A DNA stretch of 44,959 nucleotides from a virus, in IMG/VR virus record IMGVR_UViG_3300028548_003250, positions 1-44,959 of that record, one strand, 5' to 3'. The position numbers and the translations under genes were made by a program. Of the stretch, positions 36,637-44,078 are shown piece after piece. Numbering within the stretch: the stretch's first letter is position 1; every line of letters starts with the position of its first letter. Under the pieces are notes generated by a model. The model saw only the letters and a list, made by a program, of their open reading frames with translations. It was not told where the DNA came from and searched no databases.

Positions 36637-38760
36637 CTACTGATCCAATCCTGCAGGAGTTTTTCCTAGCTGAATGTCTTGCCTAGTCTGTTCTGCGTAG
36701 GCCATGTCTCTTGCAGCCTCGGCCTCACGTTCCATAGGTAATGTTTGAGCATCCACCATAGATCTTTGAGCATCTGCCATAGCCTGCTGCGCCTGTGCTT
36801 GAGCTTTTGCTGTTTGAGCCTGAACTCTCTGCATTTCCATCTCATAGGCTGCTTCTGCCTTTTGCATTTCCTTAGCGCCTTCTTCTTTCTGCTGAGCTTC
36901 TTCTTGCTCAGTCATTTCTGGCACCATCTTGTCTGGATCAAGGTCAAGAGACTTGGCTACTTCTTTAATCAACTCTCTTCGCTCAGTAAGTCGAATGTCT
37001 ACTGGGTTAGCAGTCATCTGCATGAACTGAATTAAACGTTGGCTGCGTACTTCTTTAGCAATTAATGCCGTTGAACCCGCAGCAACTACATTCATGTCCC
37101 CTTTAATAGACTCGTCAACACACCACCGCATATTCCAGTGGTACATAGAAGTGATTAAGGGTGTAGTCGCGTAATCATCAATGTTCTTAATTACTGACTT
37201 CATTGCTATGCTGGCAGCGCCCATTAACATGGACATGCCCGATGCAGTCTTAGTCATTCCGGGAGTATGTTGGCCATGACTATATGAAGGCATAGACGTT
37301 TCTTCATCAGCAAAGCGTCTAAACAACTCAATAACAGTAGTCAGATGAGCCGACACATTCTGGGGTTGGTAGAAACGAAGCATAGGAGTCCCTGCATCAC
37401 CTCCTTCTCTTAACCAGATTTTCCAAGGATGTATATCCGTAACGTCAGAACCAGGTGCAATCATGGATGTATTTACTTCCACCTGCGGGCCTGATGATAT
37501 TGCTTGATTATCAATAAAGATTCGTACTGCTGCGTTTATAGTGGCTTGAGAGTCCCGCATCATCTTGGGTACGCCAATTCCCCATAACTGATGAGGTGTT
37601 CTTTCGTAAGGGAATAAGTGATACGGAGTTGACTGTGCGCTAATAGGGTTCAGTCGTGCACGAATTACTTCGTTATCTGAGAACCATATATTTGCTTCGT
37701 ATTCTACTTCTGGATCTTTAACTTCTAAGCCAGCAGTGATCAAGTCATGACCATCTACCAAGCCCCAAAATTCTAGAACCTCATATCGGTCTGAGTTGTA
37801 GGATAAGTTGTGTCCCGCAATCTGTCTGCGCTCTAACTCATGATGCAATTCCAGATGATTGCCTTCTGGATTCCTAGAAATGGTATTGGTAATAGCTTCC
37901 GAAATAAATCCTTCTGTAGTTTTTAACTTTCGGAATTGGTGCTTAGTCATTACATGGCGGTGAAAAATACCTGAGAAGGCATCCAGCGCTTTTGAATGTG
38001 GGTCTGGGTACAAATCAAATATTGAAACGTGTTCTACATTTGGCTTGGGAGTTTCCTTGGATGTAGTTACCCAGTTACCCTTCTTGTCCTGAGTCCATCT
38101 TTGATCTTTGTCCATCCGAACAGTTGCGCCTTTAATCGCACCCGTACCAACAATACAAGCTTCCATAATGGACGACTTGTAAACTGACTCGTACTTTGCT
38201 TCAAGCAACTGATCTTTAATTTTTTCCTGCATCCGTACACTTCGTACTTTAGCTTCTTTCTTTAAGTCTTCTTTCATCCCATCAAGAATTTCCTTGACGC
38301 GAGCTTCGACTAAATCTGCTGGAACTTCTTGTATTGGAGTTCCTTGCTGTTCCATCTGTTGCATTAACTGCATTACTTCCATGATAGCTGTCTGCTTCAT
38401 TTCAGTTTCAGTTGGCCCATCAAATAAATCTGGGATAGGTGTAGGGTTGATGCTCCATGGATGGTCACTGCCATTAGGAAACAGTAGATCGATGATGCGA
38501 CCATACGCAGCCATGGTTTTTTCACGGGTAAGACGGACATAAATCTGTGAACGATTAGGATCACTGTCCAATGCAGCTTGTGTTGTGCTGTCATAAAGCG
38601 CTGAGAAGGCACGAAGATCTTCAATCCAGTCTTTTTCTATGTCACTACGAGCCTGACTCCACTCATCAAATCGTATCTTTAGCTTACCAACTAAGTTTCG
38701 GGCGACAGGATGCTCTTCTTTCTGCTCTTGCGGTTCACTATTGTCGTTTTGCATTAGCAT
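36637..38760 (-). CDS. Portal protein, P22-like
   Basis: 707 residues; start at MLMQND or two codons later. The N-terminal region (VGKLKIRFDEWSQARSDIEK followed by DWIEDLRAFSALYD) and the RLTREKTMAAYGRIIDLLFP phrase belong to P22 gp1-type portals, which are about 725 residues. Residues about 610-705 are a long Gln/Ala/Glu-rich helix (QAQTAKAQAQAQQAMADAQR), matching the extended barrel domain of P22-like portals. The upstream gene is the large terminase with no gap. This twelve-subunit ring is where DNA enters the head. Confidence 0.85.
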   Translation of the reverse strand: MLMQNDNSEPQEQKEEHPVARNLVGKLKIRFDEWSQARSDIEKDWIEDLRAFSALYDSTTQAALDSDPNRSQIYVRLTREKTMAAYGRIIDLLFPNGSDHPWSINPTPIPDLFDGPTETEMKQTAIMEVMQLMQQMEQQGTPIQEVPADLVEARVKEILDGMKEDLKKEAKVRSVRMQEKIKDQLLEAKYESVYKSSIMEACIVGTGAIKGATVRMDKDQRWTQDKKGNWVTTSKETPKPNVEHVSIFDLYPDPHSKALDAFSGIFHRHVMTKHQFRKLKTTEGFISEAITNTISRNPEGNHLELHHELERRQIAGHNLSYNSDRYEVLEFWGLVDGHDLITAGLEVKDPEVEYEANIWFSDNEVIRARLNPISAQSTPYHLFPYERTPHQLWGIGVPKMMRDSQATINAAVRIFIDNQAISSGPQVEVNTSMIAPGSDVTDIHPWKIWLREGGDAGTPMLRFYQPQNVSAHLTTVIELFRRFADEETSMPSYSHGQHTPGMTKTASGMSMLMGAASIAMKSVIKNIDDYATTPLITSMYHWNMRWCVDESIKGDMNVVAAGSTALIAKEVRSQRLIQFMQMTANPVDIRLTERRELIKEVAKSLDLDPDKMVPEMTEQEEAQQKEEGAKEMQKAEAAYEMEMQRVQAQTAKAQAQAQQAMADAQRSMVDAQTLPMEREAEAARDMAYAEQTRQDIQLGKTPAGLDQ

Positions 38761-40353
38761 TTAATAACCCACACCCGCTTGAGCGGCTTTATATTGTCTT
38801 AAATTCACGATTGTATTGGCATAACTACGCGGCATTCTTCTATACATCTCCGCTGCAATGGCATAGGACATAACTCTGTCATCAAAGTACCCTGCTCTGG
38901 CGTTAGTTGAGCCATTAGCAGCTACAATGTACGTTTCCATTTCACTAACAGTGTTCTCACATACAATTCCACTGTCCTCATCTCTAACAAGGCTAGCTAA
39001 GTTGTCTATGATTAAAGGCTTAGATCTACTTGTAGTTAACCAGCCCAGTTTCTTGAACTGCTTTCCATCATATTCACGCTCAAGTTCTTCTTGAATGTAG
39101 ATATTGGGATAGCCTTTGTTTTTTAAGATGGTTAGTGTCGTAAGTCCGTGGTTGTTTCTCTCTACACCCATGAAAGCTTTGCGGTATAACATGCCTAAAG
39201 CGTGTAACAGCTCTCCAAAATGATCAGGAGAAATCTTTCCATGCCATTGCGCCACTTGGTTGCCGTTCTCGTCCAGCACATCAGCGCAAGAGAAGTCTCC
39301 TTTTTCAAGGCCTTCAGCAACGTCAGCTCCAATCACATAACGTTTGTTAGTTTTAGGTAGATCCCAGACTTTAAGGCAGCCATCTTTCTTTTCTATCAGC
39401 TCGCCCGTATTAATATTAATGTCAGCCACAATCTTCGGTGAGTAACACTCATCTTTAGCGGCCATCAACCAAGTCGCAGGGAATACAGTTCGACCTGAAG
39501 AGATGAATGCTTCGTTGGCAGTCATCGGATATTCTTGACGGAATAGATCTTCGGAACGTAACTCGTAAATCTTGTTCCTACGCCAGAACATTTGTTCGTT
39601 TGTTAAGTCGTAGGTTTTTTGTATTTGTATTTCATCAGAGGTTAGCTCTAATGATTGAGGAGCCATCATCTTGTACTCTGGTTGCCAGTACCAAGGTACA
39701 AATATTAATCTGTACTGGCCTTCGCCACGCTGAGCAGTCTGAACCATGTCGTAGAAGACACCACCTACTCCATTAGCTGTGGACTCAAGGATTACCTCAG
39801 TGTCATTCTCTAAAGGCACTGCTTGTAAAATACCAGCCAAGTGTTCCTCGCCATTAGGCCAGAATCCCACTTCACTTCCGTGGAAGTACTGAAGTGTTTG
39901 TGATCGACCTACAGCTTTGTTACCAGCAGTACCCACCTTGTAACCTGAGTCCAACTTATCGAACACTAATTCTTTAGCGTTTGAACTAGAGACTGATGGC
40001 CTAAATGGATTGCCCTCATGGTAACGTCTAACCATGTCGAATAAGTTTGAAGTGGCTTCATGCTCATGTGTAAGTATGAACGCCCTCTTACCTTTACTCT
40101 GACTTACCTTGTGGTAAAGTCGGGCCTCAGCGTAGGTGCTACACCCTTGCTGGCGACCTTTTAATATCAGCACTCTTACTCGACCAATCTCAGACTTCTG
40201 CTCTTCAATCTTTTGGTGAATGTACATCTGAGCTTTGTTTAACTTAAAGCGTTCTTCTTGACCGCTCTTAGCTCTAATGTTTAAACACGCAGCAGCAAAG
40301 TAAGGGAAGTTTGTTTTGATGGCACGAAGCTTTTTTTGCTCAGTAGGTGTCAT
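38761..40353 (-). CDS. Terminase large subunit (packaging ATPase and nuclease)
   Basis: 530 residues. The ATPase has a deviant P-loop, KGRQQGCST (residues 65-73), in which the lysine sits at the start of the motif instead of the end, as in many podovirus terminases. Walker B is around 155-161 (LQYFHGSE) with catalytic Glu161. The nuclease domain has the three expected acids: Asp344 (VIGADVAEG), Glu398 (MGVERNNHG) and Asp492 (FDDRVMSYA). It follows the small subunit and precedes the portal. It pumps DNA into the procapsid and cuts the concatemer. Confidence 0.9.
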   Translation of the reverse strand: MTPTEQKKLRAIKTNFPYFAAACLNIRAKSGQEERFKLNKAQMYIHQKIEEQKSEIGRVRVLILKGRQQGCSTYAEARLYHKVSQSKGKRAFILTHEHEATSNLFDMVRRYHEGNPFRPSVSSSNAKELVFDKLDSGYKVGTAGNKAVGRSQTLQYFHGSEVGFWPNGEEHLAGILQAVPLENDTEVILESTANGVGGVFYDMVQTAQRGEGQYRLIFVPWYWQPEYKMMAPQSLELTSDEIQIQKTYDLTNEQMFWRRNKIYELRSEDLFRQEYPMTANEAFISSGRTVFPATWLMAAKDECYSPKIVADININTGELIEKKDGCLKVWDLPKTNKRYVIGADVAEGLEKGDFSCADVLDENGNQVAQWHGKISPDHFGELLHALGMLYRKAFMGVERNNHGLTTLTILKNKGYPNIYIQEELEREYDGKQFKKLGWLTTSRSKPLIIDNLASLVRDEDSGIVCENTVSEMETYIVAANGSTNARAGYFDDRVMSYAIAAEMYRRMPRSYANTIVNLRQYKAAQAGVGY

Positions 40354-40357
40354 CTAA

Positions 40358-41071
40358 TTAATGATCATCTTCTTTATCAATAAGCAGATCGTGCTCATCT
40401 AACAACTCAATATGATCTTCTTCGTACTGCATATCATCAAAGAGGTAGCTATCTTCTTCGTGTTCGATAACGTCATCGTCAAGATCAGGAAGCTCGGCAA
40501 TCACACTCTCAATTGAAAGGGTCGCATCAATTTCTTTTTTGTCTGTGAACATTGCAAGGTGTCGGCCAAGTTGAGTCCAAGCAGTTACCCTCGATCCGGG
40601 GGAACCATTGCTTTCATCTTTAGCTTCTTTTAATAAGCCTGTGATAATCTCAGCTTCAGTTACTTTCAATTTCTGTCTCGATATAGCTTGCCGTCTATCA
40701 ATAGCTCTAATCACATTAGGATTAGCCATGATGCTCTTGGCTTTTGTTGTCTTGCCGTATCCTGCGTATTCTTTGGCCGCCTTAAAATCTAAAGTGGCAC
40801 AGTAAGCTTCTACGAAAAGATTCTGTTTTGGCGTAACAAGATCACCTGTTAACGCATTGATCGTTCCACCCCACCTCTTATGAGCTGTCTCAATCCCAAT
40901 CTCTTGGCTTCTTCGACTACGTGCAGCCTTTACCCGCTTCTCATAATCTGAGCGAGCCTTATACTTTTGATCGACAACATCCTGCTTAGCGCGGAACTTT
41001 TTATTTTCCTCGGTCTGCTTAGCGTTGTTAAAGATTGATTTTTTCTGAGGTGGGTTAATGTCTTCTGACAT
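40358..41071 (-). CDS. Terminase small subunit
   Basis: 237 residues, first gene of the late block. The central part (LVTPKQNLFVEAYCATLDFK, then AAKEYAGYG and MANPNVIRAIDRRQ) is the Terminase_2-type DNA-binding domain (HTH). The N-terminus is basic and the C-terminal 50 residues are strongly acidic (DDDVIEHEEDSYLFDD), which may contact the large subunit. The large subunit gene follows four bases later. A possible minus-strand promoter (TTAAGT, 18 bases, TATAAA) lies about 40-70 bases upstream; it is weak and unproven. Confidence 0.82.
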   Translation of the reverse strand: MSEDINPPQKKSIFNNAKQTEENKKFRAKQDVVDQKYKARSDYEKRVKAARSRRSQEIGIETAHKRWGGTINALTGDLVTPKQNLFVEAYCATLDFKAAKEYAGYGKTTKAKSIMANPNVIRAIDRRQAISRQKLKVTEAEIITGLLKEAKDESNGSPGSRVTAWTQLGRHLAMFTDKKEIDATLSIESVIAELPDLDDDVIEHEEDSYLFDDMQYEEDHIELLDEHDLLIDKEDDH

Positions 41072-41160
41072 GATGTAACCCTTATGAAGTAAGCCTATCA
41101 GGGGAATGACGGCTTTATAGGAATGAAATACGATTACACTTAATTGTCTTCACTCCCAAG

Positions 41161-41169
41161 TTATCCACA
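41161..41169 (+). promoter_or_regulatory. DnaA box 1
   Basis: TTATCCACA, a perfect match to the strong consensus bound by DnaA. It is the first of three in the same orientation within 136 bases. Confidence 0.75.
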
Positions 41170-41202
41170 TTTTTAACATTCATTGTGCACACCGTCAAGC
41201 AT

Positions 41203-41211
41203 TTATCCACA
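41203..41211 (+). promoter_or_regulatory. DnaA box 2
   Basis: TTATCCACA, perfect consensus, starting 42 bases after the first box. An AT-rich stretch (GATTTATATCGTTATTTTAT) lies between this box and the third. Confidence 0.75.
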
Positions 41212-41287
41212 AATATGTTCAAATAAGGCACGCTGTTCTTATTGATTTATATCGTTATTTTATTGCACCTGTGTATAAGTGTGCATA

Positions 41288-41296
41288 TTATCCACA
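41288..41296 (+). promoter_or_regulatory. DnaA box 3
   Basis: TTATCCACA, perfect consensus, directly before the iteron array. A further near-match on the minus strand (TAATCCACA, 8 of 9) lies at 41764-41772. Confidence 0.75.
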
Positions 41297-41309
41297 ACCA
41301 TATTCCCCT

Positions 41310-41385
41310 ACCTAGTCCCCCTATGGCACCACCTAGTCCCACACAGACACTAGGGGTAGTCCCACACAGACACTTACCTAGTCCC
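41310..41385 (+). repeat. Iteron-like array, four TAGTCCC repeats at 21-23 base spacing
   Basis: TAGTCCC starts at 41313, 41334, 41357 and 41379, spacing 21, 23 and 22 bases, about two helical turns. Three copies are extended to ACCTAGTCCC (41310, 41331, 41376), and an 18-base direct repeat TAGTCCCACACAGACACT occurs at 41334 and 41357. Equal helical phasing next to DnaA boxes is the arrangement of initiator-binding iterons in plasmid and phage origins. The binding protein is unknown; the first plus-strand gene is a candidate only because it is nearest. Confidence 0.65.
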
Positions 41386-41398
41386 ACCGTGGGTCTCT

Positions 41399-41495
41399 AA
41401 CATACAAGTAAAAATACAAATATAAACAGGGGGTGATAAATCCTTGTCTAGGTGTGATCTATTTCCCCACAAATATAAAAAATTTTTTTGCAATA
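41399..41495. other. AT-rich candidate unwinding element
   Basis: Two A/T-dominated stretches (about 41402-41428 and 41468-41496) flank a short GC-rich piece. They include AAAAAATTTTTT and follow the iterons on the side towards the plus-strand genes, as expected for a duplex-unwinding element. Assigned by composition and position only. Confidence 0.4.
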
Positions 41496-41789
41496 TCCAA
41501 CTGAGGAATACTGGACTTGTATAAGGGCGGGTTCCTACAGACAGAGGATTAGCGGCTAAGGCTTCGAGAATGGCTGTCTAAGCAACGATTGATGTTAGGG
41601 GTAGGCCAACGTATAGGTTTAGATATTATGTGCGTTAGGAGAACTTCTAAGAGGCGTTTTAAAAAACGTTTTAAATTTTTAGAGGGTGTTTCTATATATA
41701 GGGTGGCCCACTCTTACAAAGACGGGCACACGCCCCATACCCCCCACGATTTGAGATTTTGCCTGTGGATTATGTTGGCTGGATTTAAT

Positions 41790-41806
41790 ATCAGGTTCAA
41801 CCCGAC
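41790..41806. repeat. Dispersed 17-base palindrome, copy 1 (degenerate)
   Basis: ATCAGGTTCAACCCGAC, 15 of 17 matches to GTCGGGTTSAACCCGAC; the left arm is mutated. It lies in the leader of the first plus-strand gene, just after a TAATAT that could be a -10 element. Confidence 0.7.
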
Positions 41807-41911
41807 TTGCATCTTTAAGGGGTCATTACGACTCAAAAAATAATAGTTGATATGATAGTTGCATGTTCTGGAGAAACCACGGGCATTAAACCAATTAATA
41901 GGAAATTTATT

Positions 41912-42667
41912 ATGACTTTATTAAATGAGAAAACAGCGGCTTATAATTCAGTTGAACCCGATCAATTAAAAATTGAAGGGTATAGAAAATCAATCAAGTT
42001 AAAAGGTTCTGAGATCTACAAAGTGATGAACGGTATTCTTGCTATATATGCGAGCAATACAAAGTTGATCACCGAGAATGATATCGGGCTAATGACACAT
42101 GATATTCAGACTGATTATAAGGTTCGGTTTGGCAAGGAAAGCAAAGAGAAAGGCAATGTCGGTTTAGACAAAGCCAGCCAAGTTGCTCGAGATTGGGTGA
42201 CTATTGCGAAAGCTTGCGTTAAGCATGGCGCTGTTGATATGTCGGAATGGTCGAACTCAAGTCAGGAGATGCGCTATTTAAGTGACCGCTATAATTGCTA
42301 TAAGCAATTGGGCGTCGAAGAGACAGATCAACTAATCGCCTCTGATGAATCCCATAAAAAGGATACTCAAAGCGGAATGCGTAACACCTTGAAGAAGATC
42401 AAAGATGAATCAATCCGAGAAAAACTTGTAAAGGCTAACTTGTTACCCAAACCCGAACCCATTGCTGAAGGGCTAGTGATGCTTTCTAAAGAAGAGCATA
42501 CGATGATCGAAGTTATTAGATCATTCCTAGACGGCTCTGATGCACAGTCAACTCACGACTGGATGGTAGTTCAAACTGGCCTCTTTTCTGAAATGATGAT
42601 GACTCAAGGCACTGCCGAAGTTGAGTCAGCACCGAAGAAGAAGAAAGGTAAAAGGAACGCCGCTTAA
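41912..42667 (+). CDS. Unknown first early protein beside the origin
   Basis: 251 residues from MTLLNEKTAAYNSVEPDQLK. I prefer this ATG to one 20 codons earlier because AGGAAA lies eight bases upstream. Helical and charged throughout. The C-terminus is a basic tail (APKKKKGKRNAA) that could bind nucleic acid. No HTH, ATPase, nuclease or primase motif is visible. It is a single-gene unit, closed by its own terminator, and is the gene nearest the iterons and DnaA boxes. It could be an origin-binding or regulatory protein, but this is only a positional guess. No recognised family. Confidence 0.65.
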   Translation: MTLLNEKTAAYNSVEPDQLKIEGYRKSIKLKGSEIYKVMNGILAIYASNTKLITENDIGLMTHDIQTDYKVRFGKESKEKGNVGLDKASQVARDWVTIAKACVKHGAVDMSEWSNSSQEMRYLSDRYNCYKQLGVEETDQLIASDESHKKDTQSGMRNTLKKIKDESIREKLVKANLLPKPEPIAEGLVMLSKEEHTMIEVIRSFLDGSDAQSTHDWMVVQTGLFSEMMMTQGTAEVESAPKKKKGKRNAA

Positions 42668-42682
42668 TCCGAAAGAAAGGAT

Positions 42683-42701
42683 AGCCCCGAAAGGGGCTTT
42701 T
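42683..42701 (+). terminator. Rho-independent terminator
   Basis: AGCCCC-GAAA-GGGGCT followed by TTT: a six-base-pair stem with a stable GAAA tetraloop and a T run, 16 bases after the stop of the first plus-strand gene. Confidence 0.85.
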
Positions 42702-42846
42702 CCCATGTCTCAAATTTAATTTCCACAAAAGATTTTACTAAAGCTAGTCCTCATTGGGCTGGGCTTTACTAAATACTTTTGGAGTTTAGCTAAGTATTTA
42801 TAACGTGTTGATTTATCTATCAATTATTTCAGCACTATTTTATCAA

Positions 42847-42863
42847 GTCGGGTTCAACCCGAG
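42847..42863. repeat. Dispersed 17-base palindrome, copy 2
   Basis: GTCGGGTTCAACCCGAG (16 of 17). It is followed by ATTGGAGAGTAT and the ATG of the 53-residue gene, so it lies just before the ribosome site. The left flank TATCAA is shared with copy 3. Confidence 0.85.
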
Positions 42864-42875
42864 ATTGGAGAGTAT

Positions 42876-43037
42876 ATGGATAGATTCTATCTAGCAGTCC
42901 AGAAACTGGAGCGTGACCTATCGGTTATGCGTCCAGAGTTTGGCATGTCTGGAGTTTCTATCAAGTCGGGTTCAACCCGAGTTCTCTTGTCTATCGGTAC
43001 GAACTCAGACCTATCTAGGAGTATGCACAATGGATGA
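42876..43037 (+). CDS. 53-residue unknown protein with embedded palindrome
   Basis: ATG preceded by GGAGAG. Reads MDRFYLAVQKLERDLSVMRP and on to the C-terminus SRSMHNG. Copy 3 of the palindrome lies inside it and is translated as SGSTR (residues 31-35). Its last eight bases overlap the start of the next gene (ATGGATGA). Too short for the supplied frame list length, but the ribosome site, palindromic leader and overlap support it. Function unknown. Confidence 0.55.
   Translation: MDRFYLAVQKLERDLSVMRPEFGMSGVSIKSGSTRVLLSIGTNSDLSRSMHNG
42965..42981. repeat. Dispersed 17-base palindrome, copy 3 (inside coding sequence)
   Basis: GTCGGGTTCAACCCGAG with left flank TATCAA as in copy 2. It is in frame within the 53-residue gene. 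Confidence 0.85.
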
Positions 43038-43128
43038 TCTATCATTCGCCATATTAAGCACGCTAATCATTGTTGGAGGTTATGCCTTATGGCTATCTAT
43101 CTATATGTCGGAGCGTGACGATGAATGA
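43030..43128 (+). CDS. 32-residue single-span membrane peptide
   Basis: ATG with AGGAG eight bases upstream. MDDLSFAILSTLIIVGGYAL and on, ending SIYMSERDDE: one membrane helix of about 20 residues with an acidic N-terminus and a charged C-terminus. It overlaps the preceding and following genes by eight bases each (ATGGATGA and ATGAATGA). Its frame continues further upstream, but the ribosome site decides this start. Could act as a small membrane effector in early infection; function unknown. Confidence 0.55.
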   Translation: MDDLSFAILSTLIIVGGYALWLSIYMSERDDE

Positions 43129-43636
43129 CATGATGCGGCTAGCTTTTAACCGAGCTGGCATTGCAAATCGGGTTCAACCCGACTTCTATCCTCTCCCCTA
43201 TCAAGTGGGTAGTAATGATGTGGAGACCTATGAAGACTATGACCCTGACCATATCTTAGTGCGTGCAGAGTTGCTCGGATGGGAGACACCTTTTGTGTGT
43301 TGGCTACCATCTAACGCTGTGCCTCCAAAGGTAGTTCAGCAAGTGAAGCCTACCATGCGTTACCACTACGAGGATGGTACGAGCCGCATAGGTAAGCGCA
43401 AGGCAACCTTTGCCAAGTCTATGGTTCAGTCTATGAAACTCAAGGAGGCTATGAAGAGACCTGTATGGCCTTCACCTAACGAGAGTAAGCATAGGATTGG
43501 AGTAGGTAAGGGTGGATTGTACGCCACCCCATCGGGTAAGCCTGTCGTTAAAGTGCGGCCGCCTATAAATATCCATCGGCTCATAAGACTAGGGCAGGAA
43601 GCCCAAGAGCGTATGGATAAACGTAATGAGTCGTAA
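43121..43636 (+). CDS. Basic hypothetical early protein
   Basis: 171 residues from MNDMMRLAFNRAGIAN, with GGAG eight bases before ATG; a longer frame exists upstream without support. Copy 4 of the palindrome is read in frame as RVQPD (residues 17-21). The middle contains acidic YEDYDPDHILVRAELLGWET, and the C-terminal half is strongly basic (RIGKRKATFAKSMVQSMKLK). No enzyme motif seen. Unknown function; possible nucleic-acid binding from charge alone. Confidence 0.6.
   Translation: MNDMMRLAFNRAGIANRVQPDFYPLPYQVGSNDVETYEDYDPDHILVRAELLGWETPFVCWLPSNAVPPKVVQQVKPTMRYHYEDGTSRIGKRKATFAKSMVQSMKLKEAMKRPVWPSPNESKHRIGVGKGGLYATPSGKPVVKVRPPINIHRLIRLGQEAQERMDKRNES
43167..43183. repeat. Dispersed 17-base palindrome, copy 4 (inside coding sequence)
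   Basis: ATCGGGTTCAACCCGAC (16 of 17), close to the start of the 171-residue gene and in frame with it. Confidence 0.85.
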
Positions 43637-43771
43637 GGGGTTTGTTATTACTCTCCCCTATGGCAGTTACCAATGGCCGTTTTTTCGGCATCGGGTAACA
43701 AAGAGAGTGTGAGTGGGGTATTTGAAGGGCTGGCATGTGTGTTTGCCTAGTACCTAGAATACTCCTAATGT

Positions 43772-43800
43772 CCCGCAAAGTCAATGGTGACGCGGGTTTT
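43772..43800 (+). terminator. Likely rho-independent terminator
   Basis: CCCGC, AAA, GTCA, ATGG loop, TGAC, GCGGG, TTTT: two stacked stems (five and four base pairs) with a three-base bulge and a T run. It lies in the 209-base gap after the 171-residue gene and just before copy 5 of the palindrome. I see no gene in the rest of that gap. Confidence 0.65.
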
Positions 43801-43809
43801 AGTATAGAA

Positions 43810-43826
43810 GTCGGGTTCAACCTGAC
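43810..43826. repeat. Dispersed 17-base palindrome, copy 5
   Basis: GTCGGGTTCAACCTGAC (16 of 17), followed by ATTAAATAAGGAG and the ATG of the 68-residue gene. Confidence 0.85.
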
Positions 43827-43845
43827 ATTAAATAAGGAGTGCTGT

Positions 43846-44052
43846 ATGCCAGATGACATACATGACAATTTGCTGAGAATCGCCTCGTTAACCGCTAGAT
43901 TAAGAATGCGCGAGAAAACATTAGAGTTGAAACGGGTTCAGTACCACGACCTCTGCGTAGAGCTGGTGGTGAAAGACAGAGACCTGACTAGAATCAAACA
44001 GGAGAATCTTGATCTTCGGGTTCAACTTAAATTAACTGACAAGTCGGGTTGA
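43846..44052 (+). CDS. 68-residue coiled-coil protein
   Basis: ATG after AAGGAG, ten bases upstream. MPDDIHDNLLRIASLTARLR and the rest are a continuous charged helix with Leu/Val heptads, likely a coiled-coil dimer. Its stop codon TGA (44050-44052) is formed by the centre of palindrome copy 6, and its last two residues (SG) are coded by the left arm of that palindrome. Two half-sites (CGGGTTCA at 43934, TCGGGTTCAA at 44016) lie inside the gene. Function unknown. Confidence 0.6.
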   Translation: MPDDIHDNLLRIASLTARLRMREKTLELKRVQYHDLCVELVVKDRDLTRIKQENLDLRVQLKLTDKSG

Positions 44053-44059
44053 ACCCGAC
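44043..44059. repeat. Dispersed 17-base palindrome, copy 6 (supplies a stop codon)
   Basis: GTCGGGTTGAACCCGAC, perfect with a G centre. It contains the TGA stop of the preceding gene and is followed by ATTGAATAAGGA and the ATG of the phosphatase gene. Confidence 0.9.
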
Positions 44060-44078
44060 ATTGAATAAGGAAATGTTT

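Larger units (their letters stand above)
41072..41911. other. Divergent intergenic region, likely replication origin and promoter region
   Basis: 840 bases with no convincing gene. It separates the minus-strand late block from the plus-strand early block. In order it contains three TTATCCACA boxes, four TAGTCCC iterons, AT-rich runs (41399-41495), an AAAAAATTTTTT palindrome (41477-41488), a CGTTTT-AA-AAAACG stem near 41665 and the first copy of the dispersed palindrome (41790). An open frame from 41589 to 41843 has no ribosome site and is rejected. Promoters for both blocks should lie here, but none is clear enough to place. Confidence 0.6.

Noticed and set aside
38761-40353. Defective ATPase because the P-loop has Cys in the usual Lys position
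   Set aside because: The lysine at the start of the motif (KGRQQGCST) is the known deviant Walker A arrangement of many large terminases; other catalytic residues are present.
41589-41843. 84-codon plus-strand frame in the origin region
   Set aside because: No ribosome site, arises across AT-rich and palindromic DNA, and its C-terminal part is just the palindrome copy 1 region read through.
42516-42728. Minus-strand frame opposite the end of the first early gene
   Set aside because: Antisense of a gene with a clear ribosome site and crosses its terminator hairpin.
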